Shown: positions 34,780-43,197 of the stretch, in pieces
How the letters are laid out: the number at the start of each line of letters is the position of its first letter
How positions within the stretch are numbered: the first letter of the stretch is position 1
Source: JAVBSX01 sp051660685
GTDB lineage: Bacteria > Planctomycetota > Planctomycetia > Pirellulales > Thermoguttaceae
Assembly: GCA_051660685.1 (NCBI GenBank)
Contig: JBOFQB010000091.1
Location: 1-64,000 of the forward strand
Length of the DNA stretch: 64,000 nt
Direction of reading: 5' to 3'
Program-made: the position numbers and the translations under genes
Notes under the pieces: model-generated
Database searches by the model: none
Told to the model about the DNA's origin: nothing
What the model saw: the letters and a program-made list of their open reading frames with translations, nothing else

Positions 34780-36501
34780 ATGAGCAGCAAAACAGCCGCA
34801 ATCTGGTTTTGGACCGTTTTGGTGTTTTTCTCCTTATGTTGGATTCTTTTACCTGCATTCTTACATTCCGGTTACAAACTTGATACGGTTGAATTGCAGT
34901 TTATTGCCAAAGAATGGACTCTTTCGACTAAGAAACATCCCATGTTGCCCGCTTGGTTGTTGGAAGTCGTCAACATTCTGACAAATCGGGCATTTGCAGC
35001 CCCTTTCATTGCGGCCCAATTCTGTGTCGGTTTGGCTCTTTGGGCTGTTTGGCGATTTGCGAGAACGGTTCTGCCCGAACAACTTGCCCTGCTCGCAACC
35101 TTTGCAATGTTTCCTTATTGGTTCTTTACCATTGAATCCATTAAGTACAACCAGAATTCGGTTCTTCTCTCTTTTTGGGCGTTGATTCTCCTGTTTTCAC
35201 ATTTGGCATTTCAAACCAACCGATTGCCCTATTGGATTGGAACCGGTTTTTTTATTGGCTGCGCTCTCCATACAAAGTACAGCATACTCTTTTTGGTCCT
35301 TGCAATTCTCTTTGCAATGATTCTGGACCGACGAAATCGTCAATTATGGTTGGGAATCGGCCCTTACCTGACCCTGTTGATTGCTTTTTTGCTGTTTCTG
35401 CCTCATCTGATTTGGTTGTATCAACATGATTTTGCAACGATTGAGTATGCGGAATCACGTCCCGTTCTCTCAACAGGCGGATTGACATCTTTTTTCCCAA
35501 TCGAGTTCCTGTTAAGCGAATTGGCCTATCTGATTACCCCGGTTATTATTCTACTTCCGGTTTTGGGATTACATTGGAAACGAAAAAGAAAAACAGATGT
35601 CAGAAGCGATGCTCGGCTTTTAATACTATGTTCCATGCTGATTCCCTTAGGAATTCATATTGTTCTGTATTCCTTTTTTCGTATTGAATTAAACACTGAT
35701 TACGGAGCACCATTCTGGTTGTTCTTTGGCGTTTGGTTATTACTGGAATTTCAACCGCGCTGGAGCAATCCTAGAGAGAGGGAATGTCCGTTGAACGCCG
35801 ATCAGAAACCCAAAAGCATAACACAATGCAAGGAGGAATCCAACGGATTCCGACGATCAATTCAGTTGCTCTTTGCGACAGAAATTATCATGATCGCTTT
35901 TTTGCTGTTTCAGTCGCTTCTTGCCCCCTATCTAACGGGGAAAGTCAGTCGAACTCATTATCCGATGCAACAGTTAGGCAAACTGTGTGATGCAATTTGG
36001 TATGAATCCTTTTCGATTCCTTGTCCTTATTTGACAGGTGAATGGTGGACTGCGGGCAATGCTGCAATCAGCATGAAAGACCGACCAACCGTCCTCTTTT
36101 ACGACGATTCGTCCAATTTGTCCAACCTGTCCAATTCGTCGATTTCGTCTAATACGTCCAATTCATCGAATTCGTTGAATTCGACCAATTCGGCCAATAA
36201 TAACGATTCAAGAAAACAATCGGCTTTACTTGGAACTTGGGTTAATGAAGCCGACATGCACGCAAAAGGGGGAATGATACTTTGGGAAATTCATTCAAGG
36301 GATGAAAACGGAACAAGATATGAGGAAGGACAATCAGGGGAGCAGTGTCAAATCCCGCGTTTTTTTGCAGAACGGTTTCCAGATGCACAACTAGTTCCGA
36401 ACGTCTTTGAATTGTCGTATAACACGGGCGCAACAATCCCCCCGATTCAAATAGGGGTTGCAATCATCTCGCCCAAACCAAAACCGGAAAACAAAAATTG
36501 A
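34780..36501 (+). CDS. GT39-family membrane glycosyltransferase (ArnT/PMT-like)
   Basis: 573 residues, about ten transmembrane helices. The first outside loop has the acidic residues expected of GT39 (YKLDTVELQFIAKEW) and KHPMLPAWLLE, then repeated hydrophobic helices (YWIGTGFFIGCALHTKYSIL). Such enzymes transfer sugars from polyprenyl-phosphate carriers to lipids or proteins on the outer face of the cytoplasmic membrane. The target is unknown. In the C-terminal outside domain residues ~440-476 are an Asn/Ser expansion (NSSNSLNSTNSANNNDS) coded by degenerate 9-bp TCCAATTCG units at 36110-36200. The region between this and the previous gene is only ~100 bases. Confidence 0.82.
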   Translation: MSSKTAAIWFWTVLVFFSLCWILLPAFLHSGYKLDTVELQFIAKEWTLSTKKHPMLPAWLLEVVNILTNRAFAAPFIAAQFCVGLALWAVWRFARTVLPEQLALLATFAMFPYWFFTIESIKYNQNSVLLSFWALILLFSHLAFQTNRLPYWIGTGFFIGCALHTKYSILFLVLAILFAMILDRRNRQLWLGIGPYLTLLIAFLLFLPHLIWLYQHDFATIEYAESRPVLSTGGLTSFFPIEFLLSELAYLITPVIILLPVLGLHWKRKRKTDVRSDARLLILCSMLIPLGIHIVLYSFFRIELNTDYGAPFWLFFGVWLLLEFQPRWSNPRERECPLNADQKPKSITQCKEESNGFRRSIQLLFATEIIMIAFLLFQSLLAPYLTGKVSRTHYPMQQLGKLCDAIWYESFSIPCPYLTGEWWTAGNAAISMKDRPTVLFYDDSSNLSNLSNSSISSNTSNSSNSLNSTNSANNNDSRKQSALLGTWVNEADMHAKGGMILWEIHSRDENGTRYEEGQSGEQCQIPRFFAERFPDAQLVPNVFELSYNTGATIPPIQIGVAIISPKPKPENKN

Positions 36502-36920
36502 TTTTCGGCAAGTCGTCAAGTGTACGAGATTGAGCGTATTCAAGTTCTTTTGGGGAGTGTAGTATGAACGTAGGCGGTTATACGGCTTGAAAACATAAAA
36601 CAAGGTGAAAAAACATCGTGTGAAGCAGACCGAGATGCCGTTTGGCGGTATAGAAACTTTTGAGTCTTTTCGGTGTTCTTGGAGAGAGATGCCTTTTTCA
36701 ACCGATATGACAGATAAATTCCGGGAAATGACGGGAAATGATCGGACACCCCTCATCCTTTATAGTTGTCTGAACCCCAGATGCTATAAAATAGAGGGTT
36801 TGTCAATTGTTTTTTGTCAAAATAAGCATAAACTGAGCTGCACAACCGTTTGTCCGGCGAATCTCTTTTTTCACCCAACTGTTGAGTGAAAAATTGTTTT
36901 CTGGGACATTAGCGGATAAA
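36502..36920. other. Intergenic region without a clear gene
   Basis: About 420 bases. It holds an extended -10-like TGCTATAAA near 36782 and a hairpin TTTTTCAC...GTGAAAAA at about 36867-36893. Frames here do not look like proteins. It may carry a small RNA or just a long leader. Confidence 0.4.
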
Positions 36921-36971
36921 TTGGAAAAAATATCACCTTTTTTCCAATTGTGTAAAATTTTCTGCTATAAT
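36921..36971 (+). promoter_or_regulatory. Promoter with overlapping inverted repeat
   Basis: Extended -10 TGCTATAAT at 36963-36971 with a weak -35 (TTTCCA/TTCCAA near 36941-36947). A perfect 10-bp inverted repeat TTGGAAAAAA...TTTTTTCCAA (36921-36947, 7-base loop) covers the -35. It could be an operator or a hairpin. It serves the gene at 37037. Confidence 0.55.
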
Positions 36972-37036
36972 CCCTGTGATGTCATTGTATCATTTTCGCT
37001 GTCCCTACAATCGGTACATACGTTATGGAGTGATTC

Positions 37037-38017
37037 ATGCGAACCTTGCTTTGTGTTTTGTCCGTCCCTTTCCTCGTCTCAGTGATTTCTGTCACTGTAC
37101 TCGCTCAAGGTATGGATTCCGCCCCCAAAACCCCTTCAACATCGCAATCTCAGGAACCGGAATCGACGGACACCCCTCCTCCTGTTCCCCCCTTATCACC
37201 CAAATCGTTATTGGCCCCTCCCTCAACCGGTCCCCTTGGAATGTTCGTTCGGAATCGCGTTGTCCGCGATTATCTCCAATTGTCCGACGAACAGGTCAAA
37301 CAGTTTGAGGAAGTGAGCGATCAGGCTTGGTCCGATGTTCTCGAAAAACTTATGGACATTACAGGGGGAAAACCCCCGCATGAATGGAGTCCCTCTGTTC
37401 GACGTAAGGTGTTCAGCGAAATGCCCCTTGTTATGGAAGAGGTGACAGAAGATATTGTTAAGAAATATGAGTCCATACTGCAACCGGGAGAACAGGTCCA
37501 AAAAGCGAGAGAATTGGCGTTTTTGGCGTCTGAGGGGATTGACTTCCCTATGATTGGGGTTGCCTTTTTGACGGTTTTGAATTTGACGAAAGAGCAAAAG
37601 CAGGAAATACGGGATATACAAGCGGAATCACGGAAAAAGATGCGGGCGTTGATTGACGGAGTTTTAGGCGGTTTACGAGAATGGGAAGGGAACGGATCGC
37701 CGATTCCTGAAGACACGTTGCATCGGTTTAAGGAGATTGGGAAGGAAACGACGCAGAAGATTAAGGAGGTTTTGACGGAGGAGCAAAAACAACAGGCGGA
37801 CGAGATCAAGAAAAATGGTAAGGATTTGATGCAGCAAATTATTGCGGCCAATCCCAAAGGTCCTTTTGGTCCCCCTCCCCCCGGTTCACCCTTTGGTCCT
37901 TCCCCCGGTTTACGTCCCGGTCCTCCTCCCGGTTCTCCCCCCAGTCCCGACTCAAGCCCTGAACCCGAAAAAAAACGTGAGCCTTTTCGTCTTCCATGGT
38001 TGAAACGGCAGACGTGA
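37037..38017 (+). CDS. Exported protein with LTxxQ-like motifs and Pro/Gly-rich tail
   Basis: 326 residues. Signal peptide (LLCVLSVPFLVSVISVTVLA), then a Pro/Thr-rich linker, a helical middle part with two LTxEQK motifs (LTKEQKQEIRDIQAESRKKM and LTEEQKQQADEI) and DYLQLSDEQVKQFEEV. This spacing recalls the LTxxQ repeats of CpxP/Spy periplasmic chaperones and of many planctomycete exported proteins. The C-terminus is a PPPGSPFGPSPG-type low-complexity tail ending in basic residues. Function unproven. A candidate regulated promoter lies directly upstream. Confidence 0.7.
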   Translation: MRTLLCVLSVPFLVSVISVTVLAQGMDSAPKTPSTSQSQEPESTDTPPPVPPLSPKSLLAPPSTGPLGMFVRNRVVRDYLQLSDEQVKQFEEVSDQAWSDVLEKLMDITGGKPPHEWSPSVRRKVFSEMPLVMEEVTEDIVKKYESILQPGEQVQKARELAFLASEGIDFPMIGVAFLTVLNLTKEQKQEIRDIQAESRKKMRALIDGVLGGLREWEGNGSPIPEDTLHRFKEIGKETTQKIKEVLTEEQKQQADEIKKNGKDLMQQIIAANPKGPFGPPPPGSPFGPSPGLRPGPPPGSPPSPDSSPEPEKKREPFRLPWLKRQT

Positions 38018-38205
38018 AATTTCGGCGCAAAAAAGCGTTGAGTCCTGTGTAAAATAGGAATGGTGTTGTGAAGTTGTGAAAAACTCCAACAAGAAAAGAG
38101 CACAAAAGACAGAAGAAGGACGTGTCGTTGTCCGTTTTTTTTTTTGAGCTTCCTTTTCTTTTGTGTTGTGAATAGAAATATATTGGCATTTTGATCCCCT
38201 TTTTT

Positions 38206-39909
38206 ATGGAAACCGGCGAAATTTTAGTACGAAGTGGTCTGCTGAGTGAAACAATGCTCGAAGAAATCCGAATGCAGCAACGGGACAATCTGCGTCTGGA
38301 TCAAGTCGCTGTTCTCAAAGGATATTTGACGGAAGAACAGGTCTTAAAAGCACTTGGGCAAGAGTTGGGAATCGGCTTTATCGATCTTGTAACCGAGCCG
38401 GTTGACCTTGAGTTGCTCAAAACCTTTCCTATTCGTTTTGTACACCGTGAACGACTTTTTCCGGTTGCCTGTTATGACCGAATGCTCGTCGTTGCCGTTA
38501 ATGACCCCTTTGACCTGTATCCGCTTGATGAGGTCGCGTCTCAGACGGGGATGCACATTCAACCGGTTCTCGCAATCAAAGGGGAAATCGAGAAACTGAT
38601 CAAAAAGCATCTTGGATTGGGGAGTGAGACAATTGACAGTCTTATGGCGCAACGCGCTGAAGAGAGTCCGATTGAATTACTCGAAGATTTGGAGCTGGAC
38701 GGGTCGGAACTCTCCGAAATGGCGCAAGAACCTTCCGTCATTAAATTGGTCAACGAAATTCTTCTTGAAGCAATTGAATCTCGGGCAAGTGACATTCACA
38801 TTGAGTCCGAACAGTCCGGTCTTTCAATTCGTTATCGAATCGACGGAGTATTGCACATTCAACCTTTTCCGCCCGAAATACACCGTTTTCAATCCGCAAT
38901 CATCAGCCGGTTGAAAATTATGTCGAAAATGAATATTGCCGAACGGCGACTCCCGCAAGATGGTCGTATTCAACTCAAATACTCCGGCCGTGAAATCGAT
39001 GTCCGCGTTTCCGTGATCCCCATGATTCATGGTGAAGGAATCGTTATGCGTTTGCTCGACAAAGAAGCAATGGAATTCTCCTTGCGCGGTCTCGGTATGG
39101 ACCCCAGTTTGCACGACGTTTTCTCCCGACTCATTCGTCTCCCTCACGGTATTATTTTGGTAACAGGTCCAACCGGAAGTGGTAAGACAACAACCTTGTA
39201 TAGTTCTCTGACCGAAATTAAAGATGCGTCGACCAAAATCATCACGACCGAAGACCCGGTTGAATACCGTTTGGACGGAATCAGCCAAATTCAGGTTCAC
39301 GCCAAAATCGGTCTGACTTTTGCCGCATCATTACGCAGTATTCTCCGACATGACCCCGATATTGTTCTGGTTGGGGAAATTCGAGACCTTGAAACGGCGG
39401 AAAACGCCGTTCAAGCCGCTTTGACCGGTCACTTAGTCTTCAGTACCCTTCATACCAATGATGCGGCAGGTGCTTACACCCGAATGATCGATATGGGGGT
39501 CGAACCCTTCCTCGTTTCCAGTTGCGTCGAAGCGGTTATGGCGCAACGTCTCGTTCGACGTCTTTGCCCCTCCTGTAAAGAAGAATATGTTCCCGACCCG
39601 GCTGATCTGCCGGATGATTTTCCGTTGGAAACGGCAATGGAACAGTGCGGCGGAAAAATTTTCCGCCCCGTCGGTTGCCGCGATTGTCGTCAGGTCGGTT
39701 ATAAAGGTCGTTTCGGCATTTACGAATTGCTCGTTACAACGAATAAAGTCCGCGAAATTGCTGGACAGAATGCAACATCTTGGGAAATCAAACAAACGGC
39801 AATGAAAGAAGGGATGCACACCTTACGTCAGGACGGTTGGAAACGAGTTTTTTCCGGGAACACCTCCGTTGATGAAATTCTGCGTGTGACCAAAAAAGAT
39901 GAGTTGTAG
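38206..39909 (+). CDS. gspE: Type II secretion / type IV pilus assembly ATPase GspE (PilB)
   Basis: 567 residues from ATG 38206; an in-frame TTG at 38191 is less likely. The N-terminal MshEN-type domain (GYLTEEQVLKALGQELGIG) is followed by the ATPase: SRASDIHIESEQSGLSIRYR, Asp box ERRLPQDGRI, Walker A GPTGSGKTTTLYS (~321-333), Walker B DIVLVGEIRD (~385-394), His box TLHTNDA. Zinc cysteines C454/C457 (CPSC) and C491/C494 (CRDC) mark the GspE/PilB group rather than the retraction ATPase PilT. It drives pseudopilus assembly at the inner membrane. No other gsp gene adjoins it; two pseudopilins lie at 23521 and 43198. It ends in a G-rich array. Confidence 0.93.
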   Translation: METGEILVRSGLLSETMLEEIRMQQRDNLRLDQVAVLKGYLTEEQVLKALGQELGIGFIDLVTEPVDLELLKTFPIRFVHRERLFPVACYDRMLVVAVNDPFDLYPLDEVASQTGMHIQPVLAIKGEIEKLIKKHLGLGSETIDSLMAQRAEESPIELLEDLELDGSELSEMAQEPSVIKLVNEILLEAIESRASDIHIESEQSGLSIRYRIDGVLHIQPFPPEIHRFQSAIISRLKIMSKMNIAERRLPQDGRIQLKYSGREIDVRVSVIPMIHGEGIVMRLLDKEAMEFSLRGLGMDPSLHDVFSRLIRLPHGIILVTGPTGSGKTTTLYSSLTEIKDASTKIITTEDPVEYRLDGISQIQVHAKIGLTFAASLRSILRHDPDIVLVGEIRDLETAENAVQAALTGHLVFSTLHTNDAAGAYTRMIDMGVEPFLVSSCVEAVMAQRLVRRLCPSCKEEYVPDPADLPDDFPLETAMEQCGGKIFRPVGCRDCRQVGYKGRFGIYELLVTTNKVREIAGQNATSWEIKQTAMKEGMHTLRQDGWKRVFSGNTSVDEILRVTKKDEL

Positions 39910-39966
39910 GGGTTAGGGAATAGGGGTTAGGGAATAGGGAATAGGAGTTAGGAAATTAGGAAATTA
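39908..39966 (+). repeat. G-rich telomere-like array after gspE
   Basis: GGGGTTAGGGAATAGGGGTT continues with more GGGAATA units directly after the gspE stop codon. Four or more runs of three or four G with loops of three to four bases can form a G-quadruplex in the transcript or on the coding strand. Confidence 0.8.
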
Positions 39967-40022
39967 GTCGATCCGTTGGTTCGGTTTGTCAAACGAACAC
40001 CATATAAAAATAATTTTGTCCA

Positions 40023-41465
40023 ATGAAAAACAATAACCGAATCTGTTCATGCTTGTTTGTTCTCCTGCTGCTTTGTTCGGGCAGTCTCGCTCACGCCCAA
40101 TTCGGTATGGGAGGGGGAGGTGGTCGCGGTCCGGGAGGAGGAGGAGGAGGTGACCCCCTCGCCAATTTCAAGCCGAGTCCCCAAATGATTAAAATGGGAC
40201 TGAATATGATTAAGTCAATGGACAAAAACGGGGACGGTGTTCTGGACCCTGATGAAATACCTGAAAGTCGGAAACCGATGCTCAACATGGTTTTGAGCCG
40301 GTTTAACATCGAGCCGGGTCAATCAATCAATCTGGCGTCCTTGGAGAAATTTGCCGACTCCGGGGTCGATCTTGAGTCCTTGACCGCCGAAAAAATTCAG
40401 AGTGCTGGAATTTTCACACGACGCGGAGCTGCAAAAGCAGCAGCGGCCGGAGCGGCTGCAACCGGAGCAGCCGTTCCCGGTGTTGCTCCAACAGCAGCAG
40501 GTGCAAGCCGAATCGCTCTTCCTGAGAATCCGTTAGTCCCCTATTTTGGTGAACCCCAACGACCAAGCGTCCCGATTATTGGATTTGGGATTCCTGACCC
40601 GGCGGAACCGAAGACGCAGAACAATGTTTTAGCTGGTGCAGCAACACCCGTTGTCCGTCCCGGTCGGGCTGGTCGAGCGAATCAAGGAGCGGATGCGGCG
40701 CAAAAAGAAGCCCAGATTCTTGCAGGGGCGCGAGATTTGATGCAGAAGAAGGACAAAAACCGTAATGGAACATTGGACTTGTTGAACGGAGAATGGGTTG
40801 GATTGTCAATCAACACCAATACGGCGGATCGAGATCGAGATGGTCGTCTCACCTTGAGTGAAATTATATTGGCAATGGGGGGGATACCTCCTGTTGAACT
40901 GATAAAAACAGAGGGTCGAACGGCGACGGTGAAGGATCGGTTGCCGGTTGGGGTCCCGACTTGGTTTTTGGAGCGTGATAAGAACAAGGACGGACAGTTG
41001 ACGCTTATGGAATGGGGGAATGACCAACCGTTTTCGGATGTCATGGTTTCGGAGTTTGAAAGTTTTGACGCGAACAATGACGGGATTGTGACGGTCATGG
41101 AAGCGTACAATTTTTTGAAGAAGTTTGACGAGGACAAGAAGCGTAAGGAGGATGCGGAACGACTTGCGGCGATCAAGGCAAGTGGAGTTGCGCCGAAGAA
41201 AGAAACCGGGCGCAAGGGGGGTAAAGGGAAAGAGGGGGGTGACGCGCAAGCGGCTCCTCCGGGCGAGCAAGCGGTCGCAGATGCTGCGACGAATGCGACT
41301 GCGACAAGTGTGAATGCGCCCAATGCGGCCCCGACGAAAGCGACTGCAACGAATGTAGCTCCGGCAAAAGCAACGAACAATTCAGCGGCGAATGCTGCGA
41401 ATAATGACGAGGGGGAACAAGGACAAAAGAATCGTCGTAATCGTCGCAATCGGAACCAGAATTAA
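40023..41465 (+). CDS. Secreted EF-hand calcium-binding protein
   Basis: 480 residues. Signal peptide MKNNNRICSCLFVLLLLCSG, then a Gly-rich segment (GMGGGGGRGPGGGGGGDP). Five EF-hand-like loops are visible: DKNGDGVLDPDE (~66), DKNRNGTLDLLN, DRDRDGRLTLSE, DKNKDGQLTLME and DANNDGIVTVME. Between the first and second lies an Ala/Gly/Pro-rich linker, and the C-terminal 100 residues are an Ala/Thr/Asn-rich low-complexity tail ending in basic NRRNRRNRNQN. EF-hand proteins of this design are very common in Planctomycetes; they bind calcium outside the cytoplasm and the role is otherwise unknown. Confidence 0.88.
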   Translation: MKNNNRICSCLFVLLLLCSGSLAHAQFGMGGGGGRGPGGGGGGDPLANFKPSPQMIKMGLNMIKSMDKNGDGVLDPDEIPESRKPMLNMVLSRFNIEPGQSINLASLEKFADSGVDLESLTAEKIQSAGIFTRRGAAKAAAAGAAATGAAVPGVAPTAAGASRIALPENPLVPYFGEPQRPSVPIIGFGIPDPAEPKTQNNVLAGAATPVVRPGRAGRANQGADAAQKEAQILAGARDLMQKKDKNRNGTLDLLNGEWVGLSINTNTADRDRDGRLTLSEIILAMGGIPPVELIKTEGRTATVKDRLPVGVPTWFLERDKNKDGQLTLMEWGNDQPFSDVMVSEFESFDANNDGIVTVMEAYNFLKKFDEDKKRKEDAERLAAIKASGVAPKKETGRKGGKGKEGGDAQAAPPGEQAVADAATNATATSVNAPNAAPTKATATNVAPAKATNNSAANAANNDEGEQGQKNRRNRRNRNQN

Positions 41466-41483
41466 GTTTTGACGATCATTATC

Positions 41484-41552
41484 GTTTAGCCGAGGAACAA
41501 CGTTCCGCGCGCATTTTAACTAAACGCGCGATACGTTGTATCGCGCCTAAAC
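41484..41552. repeat. Two-armed palindromic repeat, copy 6
   Basis: GTTTAGCCGAGGAACAACG opens it and TATCGCGCCTAAAC closes it. It lies 19 bases after the EF-hand stop codon. Arms GGAACAACGTTCC and GATACGTTGTATC. Confidence 0.9.
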
Positions 41553-41650
41553 TTTTGTTTGAGGAGAAAATCAGGTTTGTTCCGATTGTTGCGGTTGATG
41601 TGAGTCTGAGGGCTGTTCCGTTTCTTCGTATTTTTAGTGTTGGTTTCCTT

Positions 41651-41679
41651 ATCCCGGTTTTGCAGCCGGGATTTTTTTT
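41651..41679 (+). terminator. Rho-independent terminator
   Basis: ATCCCGG / CCGGGAT stem with an eight-base loop and eight T. It lies between the EF-hand gene and the beta-barrel gene and separates their transcripts. Confidence 0.85.
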
Positions 41680-41829
41680 GGGAATTTTTTCACCCTCTTT
41701 CTCTCGATACATGAGATGCGGTGTATGCGGACACAAGAAGCCGGTTGCGTCCCGGTCCGAAACGTCCCTTTTGTACCCGTTTTATGTATCATCTGTAAGA
41801 ACTGACCCTTGTTGGAGGAGAACAATTCG

Positions 41830-43104
41830 ATGAAAAGGACTTGCTTAGGGAGTGTTGCCGCACTTGGCGCGGTAATGTTGATATGGACATCAACGGTTTT
41901 GGCCGGAAATTGCGAAATGGGAGGTTGTGGAGAGGATTTTGAGGGTTGCGGGACAACCTGCGCAAGCGGGCCGTATCGTTTGTTTGGCTGGAATGACGAA
42001 CCGGGTTTGAAATTCAAGGTTGGTCATTCCGTCTGGGAATTAGGGGGTTGGATGGAAGCAGGGGGATACTGGAACCAATATGGTTCACGCGGGGGAAATG
42101 TAAGTCCTTACGGAAATCCGCTAAAAAATGATGAGCGGGGCATTGGAAATGGGAAACCCTTTGGGGGATTGCAGAATGGTGATCTGAACATGAACCAACT
42201 CGGTTTATTTCTTGGCAAGGAGATGCACAAGGAATGTGGTTGGGATTGGGGATTCCGAACGGATTTACTTTATGGAACAGATGCTTGGATTGCGCAAACT
42301 TGGCGGGATGCAAATGAAGATGAATGGGGACGTCGTTTTGACTATCATTGGGGGTCGGGGGATTACGGCTTGGCACTTCCGCAACTGTATGGAGAAGTCG
42401 GATACCGTGAACTGGGGGTGAAATTTGGCCGGTTCTATTCGGTTTTTGACAAAGGACATTTAGCGACGGATCGGTTTTTCTACAGTCGTTCACTTGCATC
42501 GGTTTTTGAAGCGACGACAACGCAAACGGGGGTTGTGGTTGATTACGAACTGAATCGTTGTTGGACGGTTTTAGGCGGTTGGTCAGCCGGTTTTAACACG
42601 CTGGAAAACCGATTTGGCGATTCCTTGGGATTTGTTGGTCTGGAAGGAAAACTGGCGGAGAATCTTGACATGAAATACGTTCTTGGTTGGGGGGAATACG
42701 GACAACGTGAACAGTCACATGGAAGTGGAAAGGTTTTCCGACAGGTCATGGAATTTGAATGGGAGATGAATCATTGTTGGCAGTACAATTTTGGTTGGAG
42801 TCTTCTCAATGGAGCCCCTGTAGCGGCGGGTTACTCCTCGTATGGGCTGAACAATGAGTTGATCTACAAACTGAATCGTTGTTGGTCGTATGGTTTGCGA
42901 GGTGAATGGTATCGAGAACGTGAAGACGGGACGGAGATTGATTTCTACCAAATCAGTTATGGAGTGAACTGGATGCCTGTTAAGCGTTTAACGATACGGC
43001 CTGAAATTCGATATGACTGGATGGATGGAGGACATGCGGGGGAATTTGGACATGAGAAGACGACGCAATTTTCCGGGGGAGTCTCCGCGCTGATGAAGTT
43101 CTAA
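41830..43104 (+). CDS. Outer-membrane beta-barrel porin-like protein with Cys-rich N-terminus
   Basis: 424 residues from ATG 41830, preceded by GGAGGAG. The signal peptide ends near VLAG and is followed by a Cys cluster (NCEMGGCGEDFEGCGTTCAS). The rest is amphipathic beta-strand sequence rich in aromatic residues and Gly, with LPQLYGEVGYRELGVKFGRF, WTVLGGWSAGFNTLENRFGD, and a final strand ending in Phe (FSGGVSALMKF), the usual outer-membrane barrel signature. It matches the planctomycete porin (BBP2/DUF1597-like) type. The protein at 62814 is a paralogue (shared LPQLYGEV and GxFYS motifs). Probably a solute pore. Confidence 0.85.
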   Translation: MKRTCLGSVAALGAVMLIWTSTVLAGNCEMGGCGEDFEGCGTTCASGPYRLFGWNDEPGLKFKVGHSVWELGGWMEAGGYWNQYGSRGGNVSPYGNPLKNDERGIGNGKPFGGLQNGDLNMNQLGLFLGKEMHKECGWDWGFRTDLLYGTDAWIAQTWRDANEDEWGRRFDYHWGSGDYGLALPQLYGEVGYRELGVKFGRFYSVFDKGHLATDRFFYSRSLASVFEATTTQTGVVVDYELNRCWTVLGGWSAGFNTLENRFGDSLGFVGLEGKLAENLDMKYVLGWGEYGQREQSHGSGKVFRQVMEFEWEMNHCWQYNFGWSLLNGAPVAAGYSSYGLNNELIYKLNRCWSYGLRGEWYREREDGTEIDFYQISYGVNWMPVKRLTIRPEIRYDWMDGGHAGEFGHEKTTQFSGGVSALMKF

Positions 43105-43110
43105 CGTATC

Positions 43111-43176
43111 GTTTAGCCGCGTGTACAACGTACCGCGCGTTTTTTGGACGCGCGATACGTTGTATCGCGGCTAAAC
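43111..43176. repeat. Two-armed palindromic repeat, copy 7, between convergent genes
   Basis: GTTTAGCCGCGTGTACAACG and GATACGTTGTATCGCGGCT arms. It lies 7 bases after one stop codon and 22 before the other, so it could serve both 3' ends. The first arm is degenerate (GTGTACAACGTACC). Confidence 0.88.
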
Positions 43177-43197
43177 GGAGACGAAGAACGGGAAATG

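Noticed and set aside
40682..41449. Minus-strand frame of 255 codons opposite the EF-hand gene
   Set aside because: Its Ala/Ser/Phe composition mirrors the Ala/Thr/Lys codons of the EF-hand protein, which has a signal peptide and five calcium loops.
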